A stretch of DNA of 64,000 bases from UBA668 sp041918155 (GCA_041918155.1 JAYRWH010000010.1:1-64000); one strand, 5' to 3'; shown: positions 48,160-56,379, numbered from the stretch's first letter. The notes: generated by a model not told the origin, from the letters alone. Numbers and translations are program-made.

Positions 48160-49356
48160 ATGTTCCGTTTCGTCATGCGGCGCCTTCTGGTCGCCATCCC
48201 ACTTCTGTTCTTCTCCAGCATCATCACGTTCCTGCTGGTCACGAACATCGGTACGCCGAAGAAGATCGAAGACGCGATCGCGAAACCGAACCACTCGCAG
48301 ACCCAGATCGACAGCCTGCGCCGTCAGTTCGGCATCGACAAGCCCGACTTCGAGCGCTACAAGGAATGGGTCAGCGGGTTCGTCAAGGGTGACTGGGGCA
48401 AGAACTACGACAACAAGGACATCCGCACCCTCATGTGGCAGCGGATTCAGGTCACCGTCCGCCTGCTCGTCGCGGCATCGATGATGTCGGTCGCGCTCGG
48501 GGTGCTGGTGGGCATCGTCGGGGCCATCCGTCAGTACACGGCCTTCGACTATGTAATGACCTTCTTCGCGTTTCTCCTCTACTCGATTCCCGCCGCCGTT
48601 CTGGCCGGGTTCTTGAAGGAGTGGGGTGCGATCAAGATGAACCCGTGGCTGCGACGACCCAGCATGTCCACAGTGATACTCATCATCCTCGCCGTATTCG
48701 GTCTCGTCGCCGGCTACCTGGTGATGCGCAACCGCTACAAGTACGAGCGCGAACGTCCACGGAGCAAGTACCTCCTCGGTGCTGCGGCCGGCCTGGGCAT
48801 CGCCCTCGGTGTGGTGCTCATTTTCAAGATCGGGTGGGACGGCAACGTCTATCGAGCGCGCAATCCCAAGCCGCTGATCCCCACCGTCGGCCAGACCACC
48901 CCCGGCTTCGAGGGTTCCTTCTCGGCGCGGATGCAGGACTACTTCTGGCACATGTTGCTGCCGACCACGGCGCTGATCATGATCGGCTTCGCCGGGTACA
49001 GCCGCTACATGCGTGCCTCCATGCTCGACGTGATGAACAGCGACTATGTGCGTACCGCTCGTGCCAAGGGCATTCGTGAGAAGCGGGTCATCGTGCTCCA
49101 TGGCGTGCGCAATGCCCTCATCCCGCTGATCACGGTCGTGGCGCTCGACTTCGGTGCCCTGCTCAGTGGCGCGATCATCACCGAGACGGTGTTCGGCTGG
49201 GCGGGCATGGGCCGCTTCTTCTCCGAGTCGCTCGCACAGAAGGATCCGCGTTCCCTGCTCGCGTTCGTGATGGTGACCGCCATCTCCGTGGTGATCTTCA
49301 ACCTCATCGCCGACATCATCTACGCCCAGCTCGACCCGAGGATCCGCATTGACTGA
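48160..49356 (+). CDS. Peptide ABC transporter permease (DppB-like) with extra membrane insert
   Basis: A 398-residue permease starting MFRFVMRRLLVAIPLLFFSS. The binding-protein-dependent transport signature is in YVRTARAKGIREKRVIVLHGVRNALIPL (EAA loop). It is longer than typical DppB (about 310-340) because of an insert around residues 165-235. This insert carries two extra hydrophobic stretches (VILIILAVFGLVAGYLV and LLGAAAGLGIALGVVLIF) separated by a basic loop. The core helices look normal. The next gene starts 8 bp before its stop. Confidence 0.86.
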   Translation: MFRFVMRRLLVAIPLLFFSSIITFLLVTNIGTPKKIEDAIAKPNHSQTQIDSLRRQFGIDKPDFERYKEWVSGFVKGDWGKNYDNKDIRTLMWQRIQVTVRLLVAASMMSVALGVLVGIVGAIRQYTAFDYVMTFFAFLLYSIPAAVLAGFLKEWGAIKMNPWLRRPSMSTVILIILAVFGLVAGYLVMRNRYKYERERPRSKYLLGAAAGLGIALGVVLIFKIGWDGNVYRARNPKPLIPTVGQTTPGFEGSFSARMQDYFWHMLLPTTALIMIGFAGYSRYMRASMLDVMNSDYVRTARAKGIREKRVIVLHGVRNALIPLITVVALDFGALLSGAIITETVFGWAGMGRFFSESLAQKDPRSLLAFVMVTAISVVIFNLIADIIYAQLDPRIRID

Positions 49357-50260
49357 GATCGCCAACCCTGAACTGGAGCTCGACGAGGGCGAGTTCTCCG
49401 TCGAGGCCCGCTCGCAGTGGCGCACGATCATGCGCCGCTTCCTGCGTCACCGTCCGGCGATGATCTCGCTGGTGCTGCTGACCCTGATCACCCTGTTCGT
49501 CTTCGTCTTCCCGATCTTCTGGAAGTGGCCGTACACCACGCGCGACAAGTCGGCACTCAGCGTCGCGCCGTCATGGAAGCACCCAATGGGTACCGACGAG
49601 CTCGGCAAGGACGGCCTGGGGCGCGTCATGCGCGGCACTCAGCGTTCGCTGGAGATCGCGCTCATCGCCTCGCTGATGATAACGGTGATCGGTGTGACCC
49701 TCGGGTCTATCGCCGGCTACTTCCGTGGCTGGATCGACGCGATCATCATGCGCTTCACCGATCTGGTGCTCACCATTCCACTCCTCATCATCGTGGCCGT
49801 GACCTCGGTGGGCTACGAGGGTGCGCCGTGGTACATCATTCCATTGCTGTTCGGCTTCTTCGGCTGGACCTCCCTAGCCCGCATCGTGCGTGCCGAGTTC
49901 ATGTCGCTGCGCGAGAAGGAGTTCGTCGAGGCGGCCAGGGCAGTCGGCGCGAAGGACCGGCGGATCATCTTCCGCCACATCCTGCCGAACCTCGCCGGCC
50001 CGATCATCGTGGCGGCCACGCTGGCCATCGCCGGGGCGATGATCACCGAGACGGCGCTCTCGTTCCTCGGGCTCGGTGTGCTGCCCCCCGAGGTGTCGCT
50101 CGGCTACCTGATTCAGAGCGGCCTCAGCGCGTTCAAGACCCGCCCGTGGTTGTTCTGGTTCCCGTCGGCGACGATCATCATCATCTGCCTGTGTGTGAAC
50201 TTCATCGGTGACGGGTTGCGCGACGCGTTCGACCCGAAGCAGAACAGGATCAAGGCCTGA
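49349..50260 (+). CDS. Peptide ABC transporter permease (DppC-like)
   Basis: A 303-residue permease beginning with a TTG start at 49349 that overlaps the previous gene (MTEIANPELELDEGEF). It has about six membrane segments, an N-terminal DppC-type domain (HPMGTDELGKDGLGRVMRGTQ), and the EAA loop FVEAARAVGAKDRRIIFRHILPNL. It forms the heterodimeric channel with the preceding permease. Confidence 0.88.
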   Translation: MTEIANPELELDEGEFSVEARSQWRTIMRRFLRHRPAMISLVLLTLITLFVFVFPIFWKWPYTTRDKSALSVAPSWKHPMGTDELGKDGLGRVMRGTQRSLEIALIASLMITVIGVTLGSIAGYFRGWIDAIIMRFTDLVLTIPLLIIVAVTSVGYEGAPWYIIPLLFGFFGWTSLARIVRAEFMSLREKEFVEAARAVGAKDRRIIFRHILPNLAGPIIVAATLAIAGAMITETALSFLGLGVLPPEVSLGYLIQSGLSAFKTRPWLFWFPSATIIIICLCVNFIGDGLRDAFDPKQNRIKA

Positions 50261-50262
50261 CC

Positions 50263-51273
50263 ATGGCGCTGCTCGAAGTCAACAATCTCAACGTGCGCTT
50301 CCCCACAGAGGACGGCGTCGTCCACGCTGTGCGCGACGTGTCGTTCAGCGTCGACCGCGGTGAGGTACTCGGCATCGTCGGCGAGTCCGGTTCCGGAAAG
50401 TCGGTCACGAACCTGGCGATCATGAGCCTGCTGCCGCGCAGCACGCGGATCGACGGCTCGATCAAATACGACGGCAACGAGATCGTCGGCTTGCCGCGCA
50501 AGCGCCAGACTATGTTTCGCGGCGCCGAGATCGGGATGATCTTCCAGGATCCGATGACCTCGCTGAACCCGGTGTACACGGTCGGCTGGCAGATCGCCGA
50601 AGCCGTGCGCGCGCACAACAAGGTCAGCAGGGCACGCGCTCACGATCGCGCCGTGGAGCTGCTCGACCTGGTGGGCATCCCCAACCCGAACGAACGTGTG
50701 TCCAGCTATCCGCACGAGTTCTCGGGCGGCATGCGCCAGCGCGTGATCATTGCCATGTCGATGGCCAACAACCCGCAGCTGCTCATCGCCGACGAGCCGA
50801 CGACGGCCCTCGACGTGACGGTGCAGGCGCAGATCCTCGAGACCCTGATGGAGATCAAGCAGCGCACGAACATCGCCATCGTCCTCATCACCCACGACCT
50901 CGGTGTCGTCGCCGGCATGGCCGACCGGGTGATGGTGATGTACGCGGGTGCTGCGGTGGAGATCGGCACGGTCGACGACATCTACTACCGGCCGAAGATG
51001 CCCTACACGATCGGTCTGCTCGGCGCGATCCCCAGCGAGGCCAGCGATGGCAAGAAGCTGCGCCAGATCAGGGGCACCACTCCGTCGCTCATCAACATGA
51101 AGCCCGGGTGTGCGTTCTCCGGCCGCTGCCCGATCGCGGTCGACCGTTGCCGCACGGAGACGCCCGCGCTCGAGAAGCTCGACTACGGTGGGCACGCGGC
51201 GGCATGCCATCGGCGCAACGAGCTCGACGTGAACGAAGTGCGCGGCTTGTTCGCCCCGGAGGTGACGGCGTGA
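50263..51273 (+). CDS. Peptide ABC transporter ATPase (DppD-like)
   Basis: A 336-residue ABC ATPase. Walker A is GIVGESGSGKSV, the signature is FSGGMRQRVIIAMSMA and Walker B is LLIADEPTTALD. The C-terminal oligopeptide-transporter domain contains CAFSGRCPIAVDRCRTETP, with cysteines that bind an iron-sulfur cluster in some homologues. Its stop overlaps the GTG of the second ATPase. Confidence 0.92.
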   Translation: MALLEVNNLNVRFPTEDGVVHAVRDVSFSVDRGEVLGIVGESGSGKSVTNLAIMSLLPRSTRIDGSIKYDGNEIVGLPRKRQTMFRGAEIGMIFQDPMTSLNPVYTVGWQIAEAVRAHNKVSRARAHDRAVELLDLVGIPNPNERVSSYPHEFSGGMRQRVIIAMSMANNPQLLIADEPTTALDVTVQAQILETLMEIKQRTNIAIVLITHDLGVVAGMADRVMVMYAGAAVEIGTVDDIYYRPKMPYTIGLLGAIPSEASDGKKLRQIRGTTPSLINMKPGCAFSGRCPIAVDRCRTETPALEKLDYGGHAAACHRRNELDVNEVRGLFAPEVTA

Positions 51274-52277
51274 GCGAGCCGATCCTGCAGGTCACCGACC
51301 TCGTGAAGCGCTTCCCGATCAAGGGGGGCTTCTTCGGCCGCACCACGGCCGTGGTCGATGCCGTCTCGGGTGTTTCCTTCTCCGTCAACAAGGGCGAGAC
51401 GCTCGGCCTGGTGGGGGAGAGCGGGTGTGGCAAGTCCACTGTCGCTCGCGCCGTCCTGCGCCTGCACGAGCCCGACTCGGGCACGGTGTTGTTCGACGGC
51501 CGCGACGTGCGCGCGCAAGGCAAGCACGACATGCGCCGCCTGCGCCGCGAGATGCAGATCGTGTTCCAAGACCCGTACGCCTCGCTCAACCCGCGGTGGC
51601 AGGTGAACAACATCGTCGGCGAGCCGTTGGCGGTGCAGGGTGCCGGCTACGCCGAGCGGCGCGCCCGCGTTGCGGAGTTGCTCGAGCTGGTGGGCCTCAA
51701 CCCCGAGCACGGCAACCGGTACCCGCACGAGTTCTCCGGCGGTCAGCGCCAGCGCATCGGTATCGCCCGCGCGCTCGCACTCGACCCGAAGCTGATCATG
51801 CTCGACGAGCCGGTATCAGCGCTCGACGTCAGCGTCCAGGCCGGCGTGATCAACCTGCTGGAGGATCTGCAGGACCGCCTCGGCCTCTCGTACGTGTTCG
51901 TCGCCCACGACCTCTCCGTGGTTCGCCACATCAGCGACCGCATCGCCGTGATGTACCTCGGCAAGATCGTCGAGATCGGGTCGCGCAACCAGGTGTACCA
52001 CGAGACGGCGCACCCGTATACGAAGGCGCTGATGTCGGCCGTGCCCGTGGCTGATCCGCACACCGAGCGCGCCCGCCGGCGCACCGTCCTCACGGGCGAC
52101 GTGCCGAGCCCGATCAACCCGCCCTCGGGTTGCCGCTTCCGCACCCGCTGCCCGATCGCCCAGGACATCTGTGCGCAGGAGGAGCCGGCCCTCATCGACC
52201 GCGGCCAGGGTCACCCGGTGGCCTGCCACTTCGCCGAAATCGCGACTCCGGTCAGCTTCCGCAACGACGCGGACTGA
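51270..52277 (+). CDS. Peptide ABC transporter ATPase (DppF-like)
   Basis: A 335-residue ABC ATPase starting with GTG 51270, which overlaps the upstream stop. Walker A is GLVGESGCGKSTVAR, the signature FSGGQRQRIGIARALA and Walker B LIMLDEPVSALD. The C-terminal domain again has the cysteine pattern CRFRTRCPIAQDIC. It works with the DppD-like subunit as the second nucleotide-binding half. It is the last gene of the operon. Confidence 0.92.
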   Translation: MSEPILQVTDLVKRFPIKGGFFGRTTAVVDAVSGVSFSVNKGETLGLVGESGCGKSTVARAVLRLHEPDSGTVLFDGRDVRAQGKHDMRRLRREMQIVFQDPYASLNPRWQVNNIVGEPLAVQGAGYAERRARVAELLELVGLNPEHGNRYPHEFSGGQRQRIGIARALALDPKLIMLDEPVSALDVSVQAGVINLLEDLQDRLGLSYVFVAHDLSVVRHISDRIAVMYLGKIVEIGSRNQVYHETAHPYTKALMSAVPVADPHTERARRRTVLTGDVPSPINPPSGCRFRTRCPIAQDICAQEEPALIDRGQGHPVACHFAEIATPVSFRNDAD

Positions 52278-52302
52278 TCTCGCTCCGATAGGATTCCGAA
52301 CC

Positions 52303-52542
52303 GTGCGCGATTTCGTCATGTACTTCTCGATCGTCCTCAACCTGCTGTCCCTCCTCGGGATGGTGGCCGGTGTGCTCATGCACAGCGGTCGTGGCGGCGG
52401 TCTCAGCGACATGTTCGGCGGCGCCGGTTCGACAGCACTCGGCAGCACCGCCGCCGAGCGCAACCTGACCCGTATCACCACGGTGTTCGGCGTCATCTGG
52501 ATCGGCTCGGTCGTCGCACTGAGTTTTCTGTTGGTCCGCTGA
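52303..52542 (+). CDS. secG: Protein translocase subunit SecG
   Basis: A 79-residue protein with two membrane segments (FSIVLNLLSLLGMVAGVLMH and VFGVIWIGSVVALSFLLV) joined by the SecG loop RGGGLSDMFGGAG. I use GTG 52303, with AGGA upstream; ATG 52318 would shorten the first helix. It stabilises the SecYEG channel. It lies just upstream of the tRNA-Leu gene. Confidence 0.85.
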   Translation: MRDFVMYFSIVLNLLSLLGMVAGVLMHSGRGGGLSDMFGGAGSTALGSTAAERNLTRITTVFGVIWIGSVVALSFLLVR

Positions 52543-52571
52543 CGCGGCCGCGGTAACCTCTTGATCCCCAC

Positions 52572-52655
52572 GTCGGAGTGGCGGAATAGGCAGACGCGCT
52601 AGCTTGAGGGGCTAGTGAACTTAGGTTCGTGGGGGTTCAAGTCCCCCCTCCGACA
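52572..52655 (+). tRNA. tRNA-Leu (anticodon GAG)
   Basis: An 84-nt class II tRNA. The acceptor arms are GTCGGAG and CTCCGAC with discriminator A at 52655. The anticodon stem CTAGC/GCTAG encloses TTGAGGG (anticodon GAG at 52606-52608). A long variable arm and a T-arm with GGTTCAAGTC follow. CCA is not encoded. Its 3' end is the attachment site of the element that follows, and the element's recombinase reads into it on the other strand. Confidence 0.95.
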
Positions 52656-54060
52656 CACTGATTCCCGTACCAGGGCCCCGCAGGCCGACTTCCTCCAGTA
52701 GGACAGTCAGCGGCGGGGCTCCTGCAATTTCGACCTGTAGCCGGTCTGTGTGGACCCGTACGGCATTGACTAGCTCGTTCACGAGGATGCGCCGCTCGCG
52801 GTCGTTGGCGGCGTTCCAGATGGCGTCGGTGTCGAGGTGGCGCAGTGTCTCGGCGACGCGCTCGAACTGGTCGGCGAGGTGGTGTCGCCGTTCCACGTCT
52901 TTCAGATTCTCCGTCGCCAAGACCTCGATCGCCTCGATCTGCCGAGTCAGTTTGCTCTCCTGCTCGGCGAACAGCGTCGGGGTGATCTTGTCGGCGTAGT
53001 AGAGGTCGAGCAGCTTCTGCCGGTCGCGACGGAGCTTGGCGACGGCCCCGGAGCGCGACGGCTCCGCCGCCCGCGCCTCCGGTGCCCGTCCGCCCAGCTC
53101 GTGGCGGATTGCGGTCTGCAGTTCCTCATCCTCGGCAAGCACTTTCAGCGCGAGCACGGCGGCCCGAAGCAGACCGGACGCAGAACGCCCAGGAACGTGA
53201 CAGCCGTTGCCTCGATGCTTGCAGCGGTACATCGGGTCGTTGCGGCCGTTGGAGTCGATCGGAACTCGGCGGCCACACTCGCCGCACACGACACGACCTG
53301 AGAGCAGATCCTTGCCAACTCGTTTGCCGGTGCAGTTCCCTCGCTGTGCAGCCTCGAACAAGTCAGGCGTGACGAGCGCGGGCTGAATACCCGGGTACCA
53401 CTGCTCGCGCAGGCGTGTCTCTCCGAGGTACACACGGTTGTGGCAGATCTGGCGCACCGTGGAGTACTTGATTCCGGTCGCCCGCTCGATCTCCGGGTAC
53501 GACCGTCCCTCGGCCCGCAGCACGAACACGCGGCAGATCAGCGGGGCCAGCTCGTTGGGCACCAGCTCGCCGTTGACCAGGTCGTACCCGCTCGGTGGAC
53601 GATTGAGCCAGCGGCCCTTCTCCGCGATGGCTTGATGGTTGCCCATCTTGACGTTCTCCACCAGGCCCTCGCGGTAGTACTGGGCGAGTACGCCGTGGAT
53701 GCCCGCCTGCATGCGCCCCGAAGCCGAGTTCACGTCCACCCGTCCCTCGCTCACCGAGTGCAGCGCTACGCACTGGCGCTCGAACAGCTTGATGAGGCGG
53801 CTCAGGTCGCCGTTGTCGCGCGACAGCCTGTCGAGCCGCCAGACGATGACGTTGGCAACCTCACCGGCCTCGACCAGCCGGATCATCTCCTGCATCGCGG
53901 GTCGTTCGAGGTCCTTGCCCGACTTCCCTTCGTCGGCGAGGAAGGTGATCGATCCGAGGTCGTTACTGATCGCGTGCTGTAGGCAGCGCTTCCTCTGCGC
54001 ATCGGGGGAGTAGTCGATCTGATCCTCCGTCGACACTCTGATGTAGCCGATCGTCAACAT
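52621..54060 (-). CDS. Large serine recombinase (integrase) of the tRNA-Leu element
   Basis: A 479-residue large serine integrase. The resolvase domain starts MLTIGYIRVSTEDQ (catalytic Ser10) with VIVWRLDRLSRDNGD. A recombinase domain and a zinc ribbon (CGECGRR, then CKHRGNGC) follow, and a coiled coil (LRRDRQKLLDLYYADK) comes near the end. A good ribosome binding site (AGGAGG) precedes ATG 54060. The last residues, VSEGGLEPPRT, are encoded by the tRNA-Leu gene and the stop lies inside it. It overlaps the end of rep by 98 bp. Confidence 0.9.
   Translation of the reverse strand: MLTIGYIRVSTEDQIDYSPDAQRKRCLQHAISNDLGSITFLADEGKSGKDLERPAMQEMIRLVEAGEVANVIVWRLDRLSRDNGDLSRLIKLFERQCVALHSVSEGRVDVNSASGRMQAGIHGVLAQYYREGLVENVKMGNHQAIAEKGRWLNRPPSGYDLVNGELVPNELAPLICRVFVLRAEGRSYPEIERATGIKYSTVRQICHNRVYLGETRLREQWYPGIQPALVTPDLFEAAQRGNCTGKRVGKDLLSGRVVCGECGRRVPIDSNGRNDPMYRCKHRGNGCHVPGRSASGLLRAAVLALKVLAEDEELQTAIRHELGGRAPEARAAEPSRSGAVAKLRRDRQKLLDLYYADKITPTLFAEQESKLTRQIEAIEVLATENLKDVERRHHLADQFERVAETLRHLDTDAIWNAANDRERRILVNELVNAVRVHTDRLQVEIAGAPPLTVLLEEVGLRGPGTGISVSEGGLEPPRT
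52647..52656. repeat. Left attachment site (attL core)
   Basis: CCTCCGACAC, formed by the last bases of the tRNA-Leu acceptor stem and one base beyond. The same 10 bases occur at the right border. A short identity is typical for serine integrases. Confidence 0.65.
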
Positions 54061-55204
54061 GCTCGGTCGCCTCCTGTGCTTGCTGGGCCAAGACTCTACG
54101 CAGCTCGACGTCGACCAGGATCTTGGCGACGATCTCCCACGCCGGATGCTCGCTCATGGCAGCCTCCGCCGTTCCTTCTCCGCGATGCGATCGGCGAAAG
54201 CCCCGTCCGCTTGTGAATTCGTGGTTCCGAAGCTCGTGTTTGACAGCCTGCAGGGTGTCGGAGAGAGCGACCGTGCCCATGGGAAGCGCCATGCTCGACA
54301 GCACGCCGGTCGCCAGCTTGCGGTAGGTCCGCAGCTGGCCCTGGCGCTGCGCGGCCTTGATGCGATGCGCCGGCGCACATCCGCCGGCCAGCGTCGAAGC
54401 TTGAACCAGCTCCCAGCGCGGGTCGACCGGCCAGCGCGACCGTGTGTCATCATCGGTCGGCGTTCTCAACGAGAGCCACTGCATCGTGGCGTAAGCCCAC
54501 AGCTCGCTCATGCGAGTCAGTGCCTTTGTCGGCGTGTCGATCCCGAACTCGACAAGTCCCGCGCGCGAGAACTCGAACTCGATGCGTGTCACCTTGCGCT
54601 CAGGGTCGTACGCAGCGCCCCACACCTCGGGCCACCAGTCGTGCCCCTTCTCGACCATCTCGCGCGACTTGTCGTAAATGCGCGCATAGAGCTTCCCGCC
54701 ACGCTTGCCGAAGTTCAGCCCCGACATCTCCTCGGCAACCTCGTACAGCGCCCGACGATCCGAGTAGGTCACGAAGTTCGACCGCTCGTGTGCCTTGACC
54801 TCGAATCCCTGCCAGTCGCTGTGCAAATCGAGACGCGCCACATGCAGCGACGCGTCGACCCCCGTGGCGTCGAGCACGTTCTCTGCCCACAACACGGTCC
54901 CTGACGGCCCGAGCGCGTGTATCGCCACGGCAGTCGGCTGTACGCGGACCACCGGCAGGTTGTCGCTCGCAGTGATGCCGATCATTCCCAGCTCATGAGC
55001 CACGGCGTACCGATAGCGACCAAAGGCGCGCGGCAACACCTTCGCCGGATACCCACCAAGCGAGAAGTCGACCGGCAGACCGTCAGCCTCAGCCTGCAGG
55101 CGAGCAGCTTCGAGGTCGGAGAGTAGCGACGAAGGGGCCACGCCCTGAGCCGACAGGTACAACGCATCGACGCCAGAGCACAGCTCGCGAGGCGAGCAGT
55201 ACAC
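53963..55204 (-). CDS. Rolling-circle-type replication initiator (Rep_trans-like)
   Basis: A 413-residue protein. HVARLDLHSDW near residue 125 and KLYARIYDKSREM near residue 173 match the pattern of Rep_trans/rolling-circle initiators, where a Tyr nicks the origin. I use GTG 55204 because AAGGAG lies 7 bp upstream. The AAGG of this site is the end of an inverted repeat (55214-55264), suggesting translational control. The C-terminal ~30 residues overlap the integrase gene. It would replicate the excised circle (inference). Confidence 0.68.
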   Translation of the reverse strand: MYCSPRELCSGVDALYLSAQGVAPSSLLSDLEAARLQAEADGLPVDFSLGGYPAKVLPRAFGRYRYAVAHELGMIGITASDNLPVVRVQPTAVAIHALGPSGTVLWAENVLDATGVDASLHVARLDLHSDWQGFEVKAHERSNFVTYSDRRALYEVAEEMSGLNFGKRGGKLYARIYDKSREMVEKGHDWWPEVWGAAYDPERKVTRIEFEFSRAGLVEFGIDTPTKALTRMSELWAYATMQWLSLRTPTDDDTRSRWPVDPRWELVQASTLAGGCAPAHRIKAAQRQGQLRTYRKLATGVLSSMALPMGTVALSDTLQAVKHELRNHEFTSGRGFRRSHRGEGTAEAAMSEHPAWEIVAKILVDVELRRVLAQQAQEATEHVDDRLHQSVDGGSDRLLPRCAEEALPTARDQ

Positions 55205-55518
55205 AGCAGAACTCCTTGAAACGGGTGATGATCCCCGGCCGTCGTCTTCAGGCTTGTTTCAAGGTCTCTCTGCTGCCCGGGCTTTCGCGCCCTGCTGTTC
55301 TTAGGCCGACCACACGTTGTTGCCTGTACGTGCCCTGTTGGGGTGCCCCGAGAATGACACTGCTGTGATTCGATGTCAAGGGCCTTCCGCCTACGGCGGT
55401 TCCGTCATCGCCATGCGGCTCGACGGCTCGATCATCCGAAGGAGTCTCCCTGTGCAGTTTGCGGGTGCTGTGTTACAGAGAGCGCACCCGCCACAGGAGC
55501 CAGGCCTTATCGGGCACG
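55205..55518 (-). promoter_or_regulatory. Rep leader and possible replication origin region
   Basis: A 314-bp stretch without a gene. On the minus strand CCTTGAAAC (55264-55256) pairs with GTTTCAAGG (55222-55214), whose end is part of the rep ribosome binding site. Other hairpins are GGGC/GCCC at about 55279-55292 and CCGCC-TAC-GGCGG at 55387-55399. This is where a double-strand origin and copy control would be expected. No nick site was identified. Confidence 0.5.
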
Positions 55519-56172
55519 TCAAAGCGCCTTTCGAGCTTCATCGACGAGATGATCCAGCGCGAACTCCGTAAACTGCACAACCCGTTCGTCAATCGCGGAT
55601 GAACACGTGAGAACTGGAGGAATAAACAACTCAACCCGGAGGTGCACTTCATGTTGACCAATCGCGTAGGCCCGGTAGCTGCCGTACGTCTTCGGCGCAC
55701 ACACTTCGTAGATTTCTACGGTGTTGTAGACAACTGGTGGTGACCACTGCTCACCTTCTGAGAGCCCAGCGAGCGTGTTCTCCTTGCCGTCATCATGTGC
55801 CAGCTTTATGAAGACGAGCGGCGTCTTACCACCCCATTCGTCGCGACTCCGCACACCAGCCGTCGAAAATGCGCATATCGCTCCGTTCTGATCGAAGCTG
55901 CTCACATTCACCAACTGCAGATCAGTGAACTGTTCGTATACGACGGCAGGGTCGATCAAAGGACAGCTTCCGATTCCAAGTACCGGCTGAACCGCCGACG
56001 TGGGTGGGACACTCGGGACGTTCGATTCGCCCGACGTCGCGACGGTTATCGTCGTGACTGCGGACGCCCCCGTGTTTGATGAAATGCTCGATCTGGACGA
56101 TGAGCTGCTGCAACCAGCAGCCAGCACCGCAAGCAGTAGTGTCGTCACACTCAAGGTTTGTCGAACAGCCAT
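55519..56172 (-). CDS. Lipoprotein carried by the element, unknown
   Basis: A 217-residue protein with a lipoprotein signal (LLLAVLAAGCSSSSS), a long Ser/Thr linker, and a soluble domain with two Cys pairs in GSCPLIDPA, GAICAFS, YEVCAPK and LTCSSA. These could form disulfides. It resembles DUF3558-type surface lipoproteins of actinobacteria in layout, but this is a guess. The coding composition looks more AT-rich than the neighbours. It is the only cargo gene of the element and may alter the host surface. Confidence 0.65.
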   Translation of the reverse strand: MAVRQTLSVTTLLLAVLAAGCSSSSSRSSISSNTGASAVTTITVATSGESNVPSVPPTSAVQPVLGIGSCPLIDPAVVYEQFTDLQLVNVSSFDQNGAICAFSTAGVRSRDEWGGKTPLVFIKLAHDDGKENTLAGLSEGEQWSPPVVYNTVEIYEVCAPKTYGSYRAYAIGQHEVHLRVELFIPPVLTCSSAIDERVVQFTEFALDHLVDEARKAL

Positions 56173-56297
56173 AATGTCGTGAGTGTACTAAGTGAAGGCT
56201 TGGTCCAGGCTGTTGCGGAGCAGAGTCGAATTGAACTCTCGCCCGACGACGTGGCGTCTAAGCCGCCAATGACCGATGCCGGAATCAGTCGTCCGAT

Positions 56298-56307
56298 CCT
56301 CCGACAC
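56298..56307. repeat. Right attachment site (attR core)
   Basis: CCTCCGACAC, a copy of the tRNA-Leu end. Just outside lies the hairpin at 56319-56348, which would have been the original downstream sequence of the tRNA. Small palindromes inside the element end (AGAGT/ACTCT at 56222-56239 and TGGCG/CGCCA at 56251-56267) may be recombinase binding arms. Confidence 0.6.
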
Positions 56308-56318
56308 CGGTGAACCCT

Positions 56319-56348
56319 GCAGCAGCCGTCCTTCGTGGCGGCTGCTGC
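56319..56348. terminator. Hairpin terminator downstream of the element
   Basis: Perfect 10-bp arms GCAGCAGCCG and CGGCTGCTGC with a 10-base loop. It sits between the right element border and the stop of the convergent cNMP-binding gene. It could serve that gene and, before insertion, the tRNA-Leu gene. Confidence 0.7.
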
Positions 56349-56379
56349 ACTTCTCAGGTCGGGCGGCGGTTGATTCTCC

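Larger units (their letters stand above)
52647..56307. mobile_element. Small integrative element at tRNA-Leu
   Basis: The borders are a 10-bp direct repeat, CCTCCGACAC, at 52647-52656 (end of the tRNA) and 56298-56307. Between them lie a serine recombinase, a rolling-circle-type Rep and a lipoprotein gene, all on the minus strand. The rep upstream region and the lipoprotein gene look less GC-rich than the chromosome. A terminator follows the right repeat, as expected downstream of a tRNA gene. The element looks like an integrated small plasmid. The exact borders are inferred from the repeat. Confidence 0.72.

Noticed and set aside
52617..52628. GAAC-TTAG-GTTC, a perfect LexA-type box
   Set aside because: It is the stem of the tRNA-Leu variable arm; the match is explained by RNA structure.
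56207..56307. Possible tRNA or tmRNA remnant on the minus strand (GTCGGAG start, TTCAATT T-arm-like loop)
   Set aside because: The T-arm does not pair correctly, the anticodon loop lacks U33 and no tmRNA tag or GG...CGAC motif fits; only the 10-bp attachment repeat is supported.
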